DNA from: an uncultured bacterium
GTDB lineage: Bacteria > Bacillota > Clostridia > Lachnospirales > Lachnospiraceae
Direction: 5' to 3'
Assembly (NCBI GenBank): GCA_946061355.1
Contig: CAMGRE010000014.1
Span: forward strand, 1 to 20,550
Length of the DNA stretch: 20,550 bases
In this document: one piece after another, positions 1 through 8,347 of the stretch
Numbering within the stretch: position 1 is the first letter of the stretch
Layout of the letters: each line of letters opens with the position of its first letter
Made by a program: the position numbers and the translations under genes
Notes under the pieces: generated by a model
What the model was told of the DNA's origin: nothing
What the model saw: the letters and a program-made list of their open reading frames with translations, nothing else
Database searches by the model: none

Positions 1-4
1 GGAA

Positions 5-42
5 TAAAAAAATCCCGGAATGCCATTAACTGCATTCCGGGA
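5..42 (-). terminator. T-box regulated terminator
   Basis: Perfect 11-bp stem TCCCGGAATGC / GCATTCCGGGA (plus 13-23 and 32-42) with an 8-nt loop. On the minus strand it is followed by a run of seven T. It is the terminator alternative to the T-box antiterminator, whose core lies 25 nt upstream. Confidence 0.93.
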
Positions 43-353
43 CGGGAAATCTTTCGTTCAATCACCCGCGGTACCACCCGCATTGATAAGCCGACAGCTC
101 TATCTGATATCATTCCTCATCCGACACAGACCCAAGCCGCTTAACCGCCTTATCCACTCTCTGCGCTTAACGCGCGCAACGTATATCCCTACTTTTGCCA
201 TACCGGCTGTTCAGGATATCTGCTCCGGAGTGTTCCCTTTATTACTTCCCACCAGCAGTGCTCTCAGTCGGTGACACCGCATTCCTGTCGCTTTCCGTAA
301 CAAGAGTCTCCTTCATTGCATTTCCTTCGGTCTATTCTCTGACCGTAACTTTG
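5..353 (-). ncRNA. T-box riboswitch leader (tRNA-sensing), probably tRNA-Ile
   Basis: The minus strand carries the diagnostic T-box core GGGTGGTACCGCG (plus 67-79), followed by a strong terminator. Upstream are Stem I-like elements: GAGAG (265-261), a TGGTG-containing distal loop (about 254-250), and pairing of GTGT (277-274) with ACAC (233-230). The segment between Stem I and the T-box core (about 190-80) is likely Stem II/III. The specifier is not certain; the best candidate is ATC (217-215, Ile), lying just before CTGAAC. The acceptor-pairing bases in the core are TGGT, which pair with an ACCA end, so the tRNA has discriminator A. That fits Ile and argues against Ser or Asp, which usually have G73. 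The regulated gene, perhaps an aminoacyl-tRNA synthetase or amino acid gene, lies beyond the left edge. Confidence 0.92.
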
Positions 354-359
354 ATAGTT

Positions 360-388
360 ATGTTAGCATATTGTATACAATAATGCAA
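360..388 (-). promoter_or_regulatory. Promoter of the T-box leader, with palindromic spacer
   Basis: On the minus strand: -35 TTGCAT (388-383), 17-nt spacer, extended -10 TGC-TAACAT (368-360). The spacer contains the perfect 12-bp palindrome ATTGTATACAAT (381-370). Transcription would start near 353. The -35 lies only 20 nt after the stop codon of the surface protein gene, with no terminator between, so read-through from that gene is also possible. Confidence 0.7.
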
Positions 389-407
389 GTATTTTTTTGT
401 TCCGCTT

Positions 408-3104
408 TCAAACAATGATTTCCCTGTTTACATTGCGCAGTTCCACGCCATGATATGTCCGAATGAGTATCTTTTCCTTCCTGTTTACATATGCAAACCC
501 AAGGGAAAAGCGCAGCTTATATTGTCGGTCCTCCTTTTTATCCTGTAAGGGAGTAAGGTTGACCTGTCGGTAATCCTTCTTGCGTATGATCGTAAGCCGC
601 CCCGCCTTTTGGAACTTACCTTTCCTGTCAGCGCGAAATACCGTCACATGTTCAAACAGAAGGGAAAAGAGAAGCCATGCAAGTCCGCACAGTACAACGA
701 CAATCCATACGGAATACAATATGACAGTCCTGATATCCGGATCGTCAAAAAAATCCGTCCAATGTTTCTCCTTCTCCACCGTCCCGTGCTGGGCATCCCC
801 TATAGATGCCTCAGGCGACAGCACCGGTTGAATCGGCGTGATAATCTCCTCCTCCACAATCTCAGGTTCTCCATCTGTCATTCCAAGCAGTTCCTGCAAT
901 TTGTTCAGCCAATCTTCGTCTCTGTTCACACCCGACACTCCTGTTCTGTGACCGTCTTTATTCTTATCATCGTTTTGTTCCTCCTGTAGTTCCGCTGCCG
1001 GCTCCACAAGTTGTTCAGGCAGTATCTCATCCGGCATCACCTGATCCTGTTCTGTCTTTTGCGGTTCATTTTCACCTCCTCCGCCTCCGGAATGGCTTCC
1101 GCCATCACTGTCATTTTTATTTTTTAAGCTCTTATCAATATTATTGACCAGATAAGTCACCTCTGTGGTATTGCCAAGCACATCCCGTACCTTACAGTGA
1201 TAGAGGCCGTTTTGGTCTGTCATAAGTGTGTTCTCCGTCGTCCAGATATCCTCTCCGTCCTCATCCTGATCCCAGCAGTACGGCAGCTCCGCCAGTCCGA
1301 TGCCGGTATCCGTTGCACTAACTGTCAGTGTCACATCCCTCCATGTCGGTTTTGTCTGATCGGCTGTCAGCATTGCCGACGGTGCTGTCACATCAATGCA
1401 GCCGATGTAGTAATCCACCTTCCGTATATTGCCCGCCTTGTCGCGCACCTTGCAGAAATAGCTGCCGCTCGCATCAACGGTATATGCGATATCTGTGCTC
1501 CAGATTTCCTCTTCCTGTCTTTCTCCGTTCTTTCCCCACAGATATGCTGCTTCCGCGAGACCACTGCAGCCATATTCATCTGTTGCAGCCCTATCCTCGG
1601 CAGACACCGTCAGAATGACCGGCTCTCTCGTCCACTCCTGCGGTGATGTGATCTCTGCCGCCGGCTTCAGTTTATCGATATTGTCCACGATGATTTCCGC
1701 TGTGCCTGTGTTTCCGTCAACATCGCGTATCTTGCAGGTATATGTTCCGTTCTTATTCACCGTCCTCGTCAGGGAATCCGTCCATATTTCACTGCCATCC
1801 TCCGCACTTTCCCACGACAGATAGTTATCCTCCAGACCGTTCCCTGTCGATTTAACCGTTGCAGTCAATTCCACCGCATCACACGTCCAGTCTTCCGGAA
1901 CCGCCTCCAGTTTAACAAACGGCATAACTTTGATCAGTGTCAGCTGGATATATCCATTTCCACTGTTTACTCCGTAACTTTCCTCATTCAGCTCACCCGT
2001 CTGCCATCTCACCTCATCCGTACTGTTTAACGTTGTGCTGCCTCCTCCGTAACCTCCCGACGCAGAGCCGCTTCCATCATTACAACGATACGATGCACTG
2101 CCGCCATTTCCACCGGCTGCCGATATAATTTTTGTACCTTCATATAAAATATAGGATGACCCGCCTCCTCCACCGGATGCGCAGGAGCCGTTGTGCAAAT
2201 CCTGGTTGTCGCATATCGTACTGTGTCCATCCCCTCTACCACCGTCACTGTAACCTCCGCTGCCGCCCCGGTCTTTGCCGTCATAAGCATCGCACTCCCC
2301 GTTTCCACCAGCACCTCCGGCGTGCATCGTCAGGATCATCCCCTGCTGCAGAAATGTTCTGGACACCCGCACAGCACCGGCGTTTCCACCGGATGCACTG
2401 GCATAAAAGTTCGAATTATATTTATTCCTCTGATGTGCCGAACCACTGCCACCCTTTGCGCCATAACAATAGATGTCATAATATCCGCTCACCGGAACAA
2501 TCCACTGTACTTCTCCTCCTGTGTAACCGAATGTCTCGCTTTGCCCCGCCTCCGGATCATCGCTATCAATCCCTGTGGTGGAAACCGATCTAAGTGCCAT
2601 AAGACTCCTGCCCATAACCGGCTGTGGCTCCGCAACTGCCTCCTCCTGTTCTGCATCATCAATTTCTTCTCTCCCCGCGATCTCTTCCTCCTGTGCGTCG
2701 TCCGTCCGCGACTCCGTCTGTGCATCCCCGATTGCTTCTCCGTTCTGTCCGGTTTCTGACGTGCTTTCTTTCCCTTCTTCCTGTCCGGCTTCTGACGTGC
2801 TTTCGCTTTCCTCTTCCTGTCCAGCTTCCGGCACCGTTTCCCGGCTTTCCTCCCGTTCAGCTTCCGGCACCGTTTCCCGGCTTTCACCTTGTTCAGCTTC
2901 CGGCATGTTTTCCTGTTCTTTCTCCTGTGCGGCTTCCGTCACATTTTCCGTTCCTTCCTCCTGACTGCTTTCCGTCACTGATTGCATTGCCAGCGCAGCT
3001 GCCATCTCCTCCGCATTAAGCGGAAGGCTGCAAAAAGGGTACAAAAAAGAAACCGTCAGTGCGACTGTGAAAAGTTTCAACACTATTCTGTTTTTCCGTC
3101 TCAT
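408..3104 (-). CDS. Large surface protein: acidic repeats, glycine-rich domain, Ig-like repeats, C-terminal membrane anchor
   Basis: 898 aa, start ATG with GGGAGG 5 nt upstream. I do not recognise a named family for the whole protein. Visible parts: basic signal peptide (about 1-31); acidic Glu/Ser/Thr-rich linker (about 45-160) holding five 12-residue repeats; glycine-rich domain (about 192-390) opening FGYTGGEVQWIVPVSGYYDI and containing GGGGGSSYI, which resembles the ALK/LTK glycine-rich family; three Ig-like repeats (about 395-478, 479-571, 572-658), each with a W near the start, an IW, and NGxYxCKxRDxxGN-like ends (SG in place of NG in the second); a Gly/Glu/Asn-rich linker; one membrane segment (about 793-817); and a basic 80-residue tail, predicted cytoplasmic. 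There is no LPXTG signal, so anchoring is by the membrane segment. Adhesion or envelope sensing is a guess. No clear promoter was found upstream. Confidence 0.88.
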   Translation of the reverse strand: MRRKNRIVLKLFTVALTVSFLYPFCSLPLNAEEMAAALAMQSVTESSQEEGTENVTEAAQEKEQENMPEAEQGESRETVPEAEREESRETVPEAGQEEESESTSEAGQEEGKESTSETGQNGEAIGDAQTESRTDDAQEEEIAGREEIDDAEQEEAVAEPQPVMGRSLMALRSVSTTGIDSDDPEAGQSETFGYTGGEVQWIVPVSGYYDIYCYGAKGGSGSAHQRNKYNSNFYASASGGNAGAVRVSRTFLQQGMILTMHAGGAGGNGECDAYDGKDRGGSGGYSDGGRGDGHSTICDNQDLHNGSCASGGGGGSSYILYEGTKIISAAGGNGGSASYRCNDGSGSASGGYGGGSTTLNSTDEVRWQTGELNEESYGVNSGNGYIQLTLIKVMPFVKLEAVPEDWTCDAVELTATVKSTGNGLEDNYLSWESAEDGSEIWTDSLTRTVNKNGTYTCKIRDVDGNTGTAEIIVDNIDKLKPAAEITSPQEWTREPVILTVSAEDRAATDEYGCSGLAEAAYLWGKNGERQEEEIWSTDIAYTVDASGSYFCKVRDKAGNIRKVDYYIGCIDVTAPSAMLTADQTKPTWRDVTLTVSATDTGIGLAELPYCWDQDEDGEDIWTTENTLMTDQNGLYHCKVRDVLGNTTEVTYLVNNIDKSLKNKNDSDGGSHSGGGGGENEPQKTEQDQVMPDEILPEQLVEPAAELQEEQNDDKNKDGHRTGVSGVNRDEDWLNKLQELLGMTDGEPEIVEEEIITPIQPVLSPEASIGDAQHGTVEKEKHWTDFFDDPDIRTVILYSVWIVVVLCGLAWLLFSLLFEHVTVFRADRKGKFQKAGRLTIIRKKDYRQVNLTPLQDKKEDRQYKLRFSLGFAYVNRKEKILIRTYHGVELRNVNREIIV
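2757..2936 (-). repeat. Five tandem 36-bp imperfect repeats in the surface protein gene
   Basis: Residues 57-116 form five 12-residue units: EAAQEKEQENMP, EAEQGESRETVP, EAEREESRETVP, EAGQEEESESTS and EAGQEEGKESTS, followed by a partial ETGQ. Units two and three are nearly identical in DNA as well, with GCTTCCGGCACCGTTTCCCG on the plus strand in both. The array encodes an extended acidic stalk and could change length by slippage or recombination. Confidence 0.85.
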
Positions 3105-3233
3105 GTTACCTCCCGATCCTGTGATTCTTCTCTTTAGAAAATTTCCTTGAAAATAAGTTAGAATATGTTTTTGAATGTGTTAGGAATTTGATTTCTGTTC
3201 GATTCTTCCGGAAAAAACAAAAACTCAGAAATG

Positions 3234-3267
3234 TAAAAATGACACCGGGCAGACCGCCCGATGTCAT
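3234..3267 (-). terminator. Terminator of the secA-prfB-dehydrogenase cluster
   Basis: Stem ATGACA + CGGGC / GCCCG + TGTCAT (plus 3239-3250 and 3256-3267) with one mismatch and a 5-nt loop. It is followed on the minus strand by TTTTT. It lies about 85 nt after the dehydrogenase stop codon and before the surface protein gene. Confidence 0.8.
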
Positions 3268-3352
3268 AATCTTACTACAACACTATAAAAATTGCAAACT
3301 GTTTTTTGGCAAATTAACACAAAAGTCTTTCGTCAGAATGCACAACCTTATT

Positions 3353-4534
3353 CTACAAGGCCATTTTATAAATCTGATACATGTCCTCCTCCACGAGCAC
3401 TTTGGCAGAACCTTTCTTCCCTCCTGCTCCCTCACTGCACATACGAGCCATCGTGTGAAGCTGCTCATCTGTGGGAGTAATGCCAAGTTCACGCATATTG
3501 GTCGGCATATCGATCCTCCGATAGAAATCCTCCATCGCCTCGATTCCCTTTAATGCCGTCTCCTCATCCGTCGCAGCCGGAGAAACGCCCATCACATTCA
3601 CGGCAAATTTCACAAAACGGGGCAGGCATTCTTTATAGACATATCTCGCCCAACTGCCCCAGACTGCTGCCAGTCCCGCACCGTGGGTCACATCAAACAT
3701 GCCGCCCATCTCATGTTCCAGTCCATGAGAGGCAAAGTCACCGCCATCGTTGCCACAGCCCGTCAGCCCGTTGTGAGAAAGGCTTCCCGCCCACATCACT
3801 TCCGCTCTGGCCTCATAATTATCAGGCTCCTTCTTCAGGATCTCCGCATTGTGCATCACAGTTCTCAAAAGCGCCTCGGCAATGCTGTCCGTCAGCTCCA
3901 TATTGCCGCCCTGTGTAAAATAGCGCTCCATGGTATGCATCATGATATCCACACACCCGGAAGCTGTCTGGTATGGCGGCAGGGACATCGTCAGTTCCGG
4001 ATCCATCACAGCAAACCGGGGACGGCTCATGTCCGTCTTGCAGCTGCGTTTCAGTCCGCCTTCCTCTTTCGTGATAACCGAGCTGCTGCTCATCTCACTT
4101 CCCGCAGCGGCGATCGTCAGCACAACGCCGATCGGGAGGCAGGAAGCCGGCTTTCTCTTTTTGCTGTAAAAATCCCACACATCACCGTCATCGGGCGTAC
4201 CGTAACCGATCGCCTTTGAGGAATCGATCACACTTCCTCCGCCCACCGCAAGAATAAAGTCAACATTCTCTTTTTTACAGAGTGTGATTCCTTCATATAC
4301 AAGGGATAACCGCGGGTTCGGCACCACGCCACCGAGCGTCACATAAGCGATCCCCGCCTCCGCAAGAGAAGCCTGCACACGGTCAAGCAGTCCGGATTTT
4401 CGGGCACTCTGTCCACCATAGTGGATTAATACCTTTTTGGCTCCTTCCGCCTTTGCCAGTTCACCCACGCGGCTTTCCGTCCCTTTTCCGAATACGATCC
4501 TGGTAGGTGTATAGTACACAAAATTATTCGCCAT
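3353..4534 (-). CDS. Iron-containing alcohol dehydrogenase, YqhD/BDH (butanol dehydrogenase) type
   Basis: 393 aa. The start is ATG at 4534, preceded by GAGGGA; an upstream in-frame ATG at 4558 has no Shine-Dalgarno site and would reach further into prfB. The enzyme type reduces aldehydes to alcohols, or the reverse, with NAD(P)H. Visible features: the cofactor motif GGGSVID (98-104); the YGGQS motif (39-43), like YGGGS in NADPH-preferring relatives; and the four metal ligands D196, H200, H270 and H284 in VDIMMH, SHGLEHEMGG and VTHGAG, close to the spacing in E. coli YqhD. The reading frame overlaps the last 11 nt of prfB, so translation is probably coupled to RF2. In a butyrate producer, butyraldehyde/butanol is a plausible substrate pair, but this is not shown by the sequence. 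Confidence 0.93.
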   Translation of the reverse strand: MANNFVYYTPTRIVFGKGTESRVGELAKAEGAKKVLIHYGGQSARKSGLLDRVQASLAEAGIAYVTLGGVVPNPRLSLVYEGITLCKKENVDFILAVGGGSVIDSSKAIGYGTPDDGDVWDFYSKKRKPASCLPIGVVLTIAAAGSEMSSSSVITKEEGGLKRSCKTDMSRPRFAVMDPELTMSLPPYQTASGCVDIMMHTMERYFTQGGNMELTDSIAEALLRTVMHNAEILKKEPDNYEARAEVMWAGSLSHNGLTGCGNDGGDFASHGLEHEMGGMFDVTHGAGLAAVWGSWARYVYKECLPRFVKFAVNVMGVSPAATDEETALKGIEAMEDFYRRIDMPTNMRELGITPTDEQLHTMARMCSEGAGGKKGSAKVLVEEDMYQIYKMAL

Positions 4535-5655
4535 AATTTCCCTCTTTTGCTCCGTCATTGATCCATTTCAGATACGCATTGATAAACAGATCGATGGAAC
4601 CATCCATCACCGCATCCACGTTACTGCTCTCCGCACCTGTCCTGTGATCTTTTACCATCGTATACGGTTGCATGACATAGGACCGGATCTGGTTGCCCCA
4701 GCCGATCTCCTTCACTTCGCCCCTGATACCTGAAAGCTTCTGGGCATTTTCCTCCTGTTTCAAAAGATACAACTTTGCTTTCAGCATCTGCATCGCTTTA
4801 TCTTTATTCATATGCTGGCTTCGCTCATTCTGGCATTGCACCACGATCCCCGTCGGCAGGTGCGTGATACGGATCGCGGAGGATGTCTTATTGATATGCT
4901 GTCCGCCGGCTCCGCTGCTTCGATAGGTATCGATACGCAGATCGTCATCATTGATCTCGACATCAAGGTCTTCCTCAATATCCGGCATCACATCGAGCGA
5001 TACGAAGGAAGTCTGCCGCTTTCCTTGCGCATTAAAAGGGGAAATCCTCACCAGACGATGTACGCCTTTCTCTGATTTCAGATATCCGTATGCATTCTCT
5101 CCGTTGATCTGGAACGTAACGGACTTGATCCCCGCCTCATCTCCGTCCAGATAATCAAGCACTTCCACGGAAAATCCCCGCTTCTCCGCCCATCTGGTAT
5201 ACATGCGGTACAACATTCCGGCCCAGTCACAGCTCTCCGTGCCGCCCGCTCCCGCATTCAGCTTGAGGATCGCACTATTTTTATCATATTCTCCTGAAAG
5301 AAGTGTACTGATCCGAAGATCCTCAAACTGCCTGATAAACTCATCCAGTTCCTCGCGCACCTCCGGCACCATATCCGGATCCTCCGCCTCGTACCCCATC
5401 TCGATCAGCGTCTGGATATCCTCATACTGCTGTGAGAGTCCGTCACAGAGTTCCACCACATCCTTCAGGTTCTTCAATTCTTTCATTTTCTGATTGGAGT
5501 AATCGGGATCATCCCAGAAGCCGGGCGCTTCCATCTCCCGTTCCAACTCTTCGATCCGCTTTCCCTTATCCGCTAAGTTAAAGTGAATCCCTCACTTCCG
5601 CTAATGGAGTCTCGTATGCCTGAAGTTCTGCCTTCATCTGGTCAAATTCTACCAA
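4524..5655 (-). CDS. prfB: Peptide chain release factor 2, expressed through a programmed +1 frameshift
   Basis: RF2 ends translation at UGA and UAA codons. The gene needs a frameshift: 25 codons from TTG at 5655, ending ...VRDSL at a UAA stop (5580-5578), then a +1 shift into the long frame from 5579, starting NLADKGKRIEELE, giving 376 aa. With this reconstruction the SPF codon-recognition tripeptide falls at 205-207 and the GGQ peptidyl-hydrolysis motif at 250-252, the same positions as in E. coli RF2, which supports both the start and the shift. The TTG start has AGGTGA 7 nt upstream, overlapping the secA stop; the next ATG (5637) lacks a good ribosome site. The next gene overlaps the last 11 nt. 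The odd point is the UAA shift-site stop, since RF2 genes typically have UGA. Confidence 0.95.
5577..5592 (-). promoter_or_regulatory. prfB: prfB programmed +1 frameshift site with UAA stop
   Basis: The minus strand reads AGGGATTCACTTTAAC. AGGG acts as the internal Shine-Dalgarno-like element, its A lying 9 nt before the slippery CTT as in E. coli (AGGGGGTAT CTT TGA C). CTT (5583-5581) is the slip codon, TAA (5580-5578) the zero-frame stop, and AAC (5579-5577) the first +1 codon. The only departure from the usual CTT TGA C core is G to A in the stop. Confidence 0.88.
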
Positions 5656-5661
5656 TTAACG

Positions 5662-5667
5662 TCACCT
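5662..5667 (-). promoter_or_regulatory. prfB: Ribosome binding site setting the TTG start of prfB
   Basis: AGGTGA on the minus strand overlaps the secA TAG stop (5668-5666) and lies 7 nt before TTG at 5655. It favours TTG over the ATG 18 nt further in and suggests translational coupling of prfB to secA. Confidence 0.7.
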
Positions 5668-8236
5668 ACTTTCTGCCGCAGCAATTCTTATATTTTTTAC
5701 CGCTTCCGCACGGGCACGGATCGTTGGGATAAACCTTGGCGGTCTCACGTTTGACAGGTCCTCTCTGGACGGAATCATCCTTGTTGGTGCCCGTCACCTT
5801 AGCCACCTGCTCCCTCTCGACCTTCTGCTCCACTCTCACATGGAAGAGAAGCTTCACGGTGTCCTCACGGATACTGTCTGTCATACTGTCAAACATCTCA
5901 TATCCGCTCAGCTTATATTCCACCAGGGGATCCTTCTGTCCGTATGCCATCAGACCGATTCCCTGACGGAGCTGATCCATATCATCGATATGATCCATCC
6001 AGCGTCTGTCGATCACTTTCAACAGGATCACTCGCTCCAACTCACGGATCGCCTCAGGCTGCGGAAATTCCGCTTCCTTGCTCTCATACAGCTTCACGGC
6101 TTCTTCCTTGAGCTGCTGCTTTAAACTGTTTTTCTTTAATTTATTGATCCGTCCGCGGTTGATCACCTGCAGCGGAATGATCGGAAGCAACAGCGAGTTC
6201 AACTCCGGCATATTCCAGTCATCCGGATCCGTATCGTCGCCGATCACCATGTCCACTGTATTTTCCACGATATCCGTGATCATCTTGTAGATCACGTCAC
6301 GCATGCTCTCGCCGTCCAGCACTCTGCGGCGCTCGGCATAGATAATCTCTCTCTGCTCATTCATGACCTGATCATATTCCAACAGGTTCTTACGGATACC
6401 GAAGTTATTGCCCTCAATCTTCTTCTGCGCCGTCTCAATGGCATTCGTCAGCGTCTTATGCTCGATCTCCTGATTCTCCGGGATTCCCAGAGCGTTAAAC
6501 ATCTTGATCAGACGCTCGGAACCGAACAGTCGCATCAAATCATCTTCCAACGAAATGTAGAACTTGGATTCACCGGGATCTCCCTGACGTCCGGAACGTC
6601 CGCGCAGCTGGTTGTCGATACGCCTTGACTCATGTCGCTCCGTACCGATAATCTTAAGGCCTCCTGCCGCTCTCGACTCCTCGTCCAGCTTGATATCCGT
6701 ACCACGTCCGGCCATGTTGGTCGCGATCGTAACCGCACCGTGCACACCGGCATCCGCCACGATTTCCGCTTCCAGCTCGTGGAACTTCGCATTCAGCACT
6801 TTATGCTCAATACCTTCTTTGCGCAACAGTCTGCTGATCTCCTCCGATGATTCGATGGTGATCGTGCCGACCAGCACCGGCTGATTCTTGGCATGCGCCT
6901 CTTTTACCGCCTCCACAATGGCATGAAGCTTTTCTTTCTTCGTCTTGTATACCGCATCCTGATGATCGATCCTCTGCACGGGACGGTTGGTGGGAATCTC
7001 GATAACATCCATTCCGTAAATATCACGGAACTCCTTCTCCTCCGTCAGCGCCGTACCGGTCATACCTGCTTTTTTTGTAAATTTATTAAAGAAGTTCTGG
7101 AACGTGATCGTGGCAAGCGTCTTGCTCTCCCGCTTTACCTTCACATGCTCCTTTGCCTCGATCGCCTGATGGAGACCATCGGAATAGCGGCGTCCCGGCA
7201 TGATACGTCCGGTAAACTCATCCACGATCAGAACCTGATCATCCTTCACCACATAGTCCTGATCACGGAACATCAGATTATGGGCGCGCAGCGCCAGTAT
7301 CATGTTATGCTGGATCTCCAGATTATCCGGATCAGCCAGGTTTTCAATCTGGAAAAACTTCTCTACCTTTGCAACACCTTCCGCTGTGAGGTTGACCACC
7401 TTGTCCTTCTCATTGACAATGAAATCTCCGGTCTCCTCCTGTGTCACGCCCATGATGGCATCGATCTTGGACAGATCCTCCATATCCTCACCGCGCTTCA
7501 TCTGTCTGGCGAGGATGTCACATGCCTCATACAGTTTCGTCGATTTTCCGCTCTGTCCGGAAATGATCAGCGGGGTACGCGCCTCGTCGATCAGCACCGA
7601 GTCCACCTCGTCGATGATCGCATAGTGCAGATCTCTAAGTACAAGCTGTTCCTTATAAATCACCATGTTGTCACGCAGATAATCAAAGCCCAGCTCATTG
7701 TTCGTCACATATGTGATATCGCAGTTATATGCCTCACGGCGTTCCTCCGGCTTGAGGGAGTTGAGCACCACGCCAACCTTCAGCCCCAGGAACTCATGAA
7801 CCTTTCCCATCCACTCCGCATCACGCTTTGCCAGATAATCGTTGACCGTGACAATATGAACGCCCTTTCCCTCCAGCGCATTCAGATACGCCGGACAGGT
7901 GGACACCAGCGTCTTACCTTCACCGGTACGCATCTCTGAAATACGCCCCTGATGCAGAATGATGCCGCCGATGAGCTGAACAGGATAATGTTCCATGTTC
8001 AGCACTCTCTTCGCCGCCTCACGAACCGTTGCAAACGCCTCGGGAAGCAGATCGTCCAGTGTCTCTCCCTGTGAAAGCCTCTTCTTATATTCTTTTGTTT
8101 TATCTCTTAACTGCTCATCCGAAAGCGCCTGCATGGAGGGACGAAGTTCCTCTATTTTGGCAACGATCGGCATAATCCTCTTTAGTTCCCGCTCACTATG
8201 AGTTCCAAACAGTTTCTGTACGATATTTTTACTCAT
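5666..8236 (-). CDS. secA: Preprotein translocase ATPase SecA
   Basis: 856 aa, a normal length for a Firmicutes SecA. It is the motor that drives unfolded preproteins through SecYEG at the membrane. Visible in order: Walker A MRTGEGKTL (102-110, K108); helicase motif II DEVD (209-212) in AIIDEVDSVLIDEARTPL; VGTITIESSEE; NMAGRGTDI and QLRGRSGRQGDPG of the second ATPase domain; and a C-terminal zinc-binding tail CPCGSGKKYKNCC with Cys at 841, 843, 852 and 853 that contacts SecB or the ribosome in relatives. The start ATG has GGGAGTAGGA upstream. It is the first gene of the secA-prfB-dehydrogenase cluster and has its own promoter. Confidence 0.98.
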   Translation of the reverse strand: MSKNIVQKLFGTHSERELKRIMPIVAKIEELRPSMQALSDEQLRDKTKEYKKRLSQGETLDDLLPEAFATVREAAKRVLNMEHYPVQLIGGIILHQGRISEMRTGEGKTLVSTCPAYLNALEGKGVHIVTVNDYLAKRDAEWMGKVHEFLGLKVGVVLNSLKPEERREAYNCDITYVTNNELGFDYLRDNMVIYKEQLVLRDLHYAIIDEVDSVLIDEARTPLIISGQSGKSTKLYEACDILARQMKRGEDMEDLSKIDAIMGVTQEETGDFIVNEKDKVVNLTAEGVAKVEKFFQIENLADPDNLEIQHNMILALRAHNLMFRDQDYVVKDDQVLIVDEFTGRIMPGRRYSDGLHQAIEAKEHVKVKRESKTLATITFQNFFNKFTKKAGMTGTALTEEKEFRDIYGMDVIEIPTNRPVQRIDHQDAVYKTKKEKLHAIVEAVKEAHAKNQPVLVGTITIESSEEISRLLRKEGIEHKVLNAKFHELEAEIVADAGVHGAVTIATNMAGRGTDIKLDEESRAAGGLKIIGTERHESRRIDNQLRGRSGRQGDPGESKFYISLEDDLMRLFGSERLIKMFNALGIPENQEIEHKTLTNAIETAQKKIEGNNFGIRKNLLEYDQVMNEQREIIYAERRRVLDGESMRDVIYKMITDIVENTVDMVIGDDTDPDDWNMPELNSLLLPIIPLQVINRGRINKLKKNSLKQQLKEEAVKLYESKEAEFPQPEAIRELERVILLKVIDRRWMDHIDDMDQLRQGIGLMAYGQKDPLVEYKLSGYEMFDSMTDSIREDTVKLLFHVRVEQKVEREQVAKVTGTNKDDSVQRGPVKRETAKVYPNDPCPCGSGKKYKNCCGRK

Positions 8237-8307
8237 ACAATTCCTACTCCCGTTTCTGAAATGATTCCATCGAAATCAAGCCTTTCCTCTTAAAAAGCCT
8301 AAGTAGT

Positions 8308-8336
8308 ATTGTAACAGATTTATGCATCAAGTTCAA
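8308..8336 (-). promoter_or_regulatory. secA: secA promoter
   Basis: Minus strand: -35 TTGAAC (8336-8331), 17-nt spacer, -10 TACAAT (8313-8308). The start point would be near 8301, leaving about 65 nt of leader. Confidence 0.8.
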
Positions 8337-8347
8337 CCTTTGGCGTC

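Noticed and set aside
20..383. Two short plus-strand frames in the T-box region
   Set aside because: The minus-strand T-box leader explains this stretch; no ribosome sites are present.
2757..2936. Possible CRISPR-like array from regular 36-bp units
   Set aside because: The units are directly adjacent without unique spacers and encode an in-frame protein repeat.
4524..5546. prfB read as a 340-residue gene starting at TTG 5546
   Set aside because: It would lack the conserved RF2 N-terminus; the frameshifted product from 5655 restores it and gives standard motif numbering.
6893..7939. 348-codon open frame on the plus strand opposite secA
   Set aside because: It lies wholly antisense to a clear SecA, has no ribosome site or family motifs, and reads like the reverse frame of a conserved gene.
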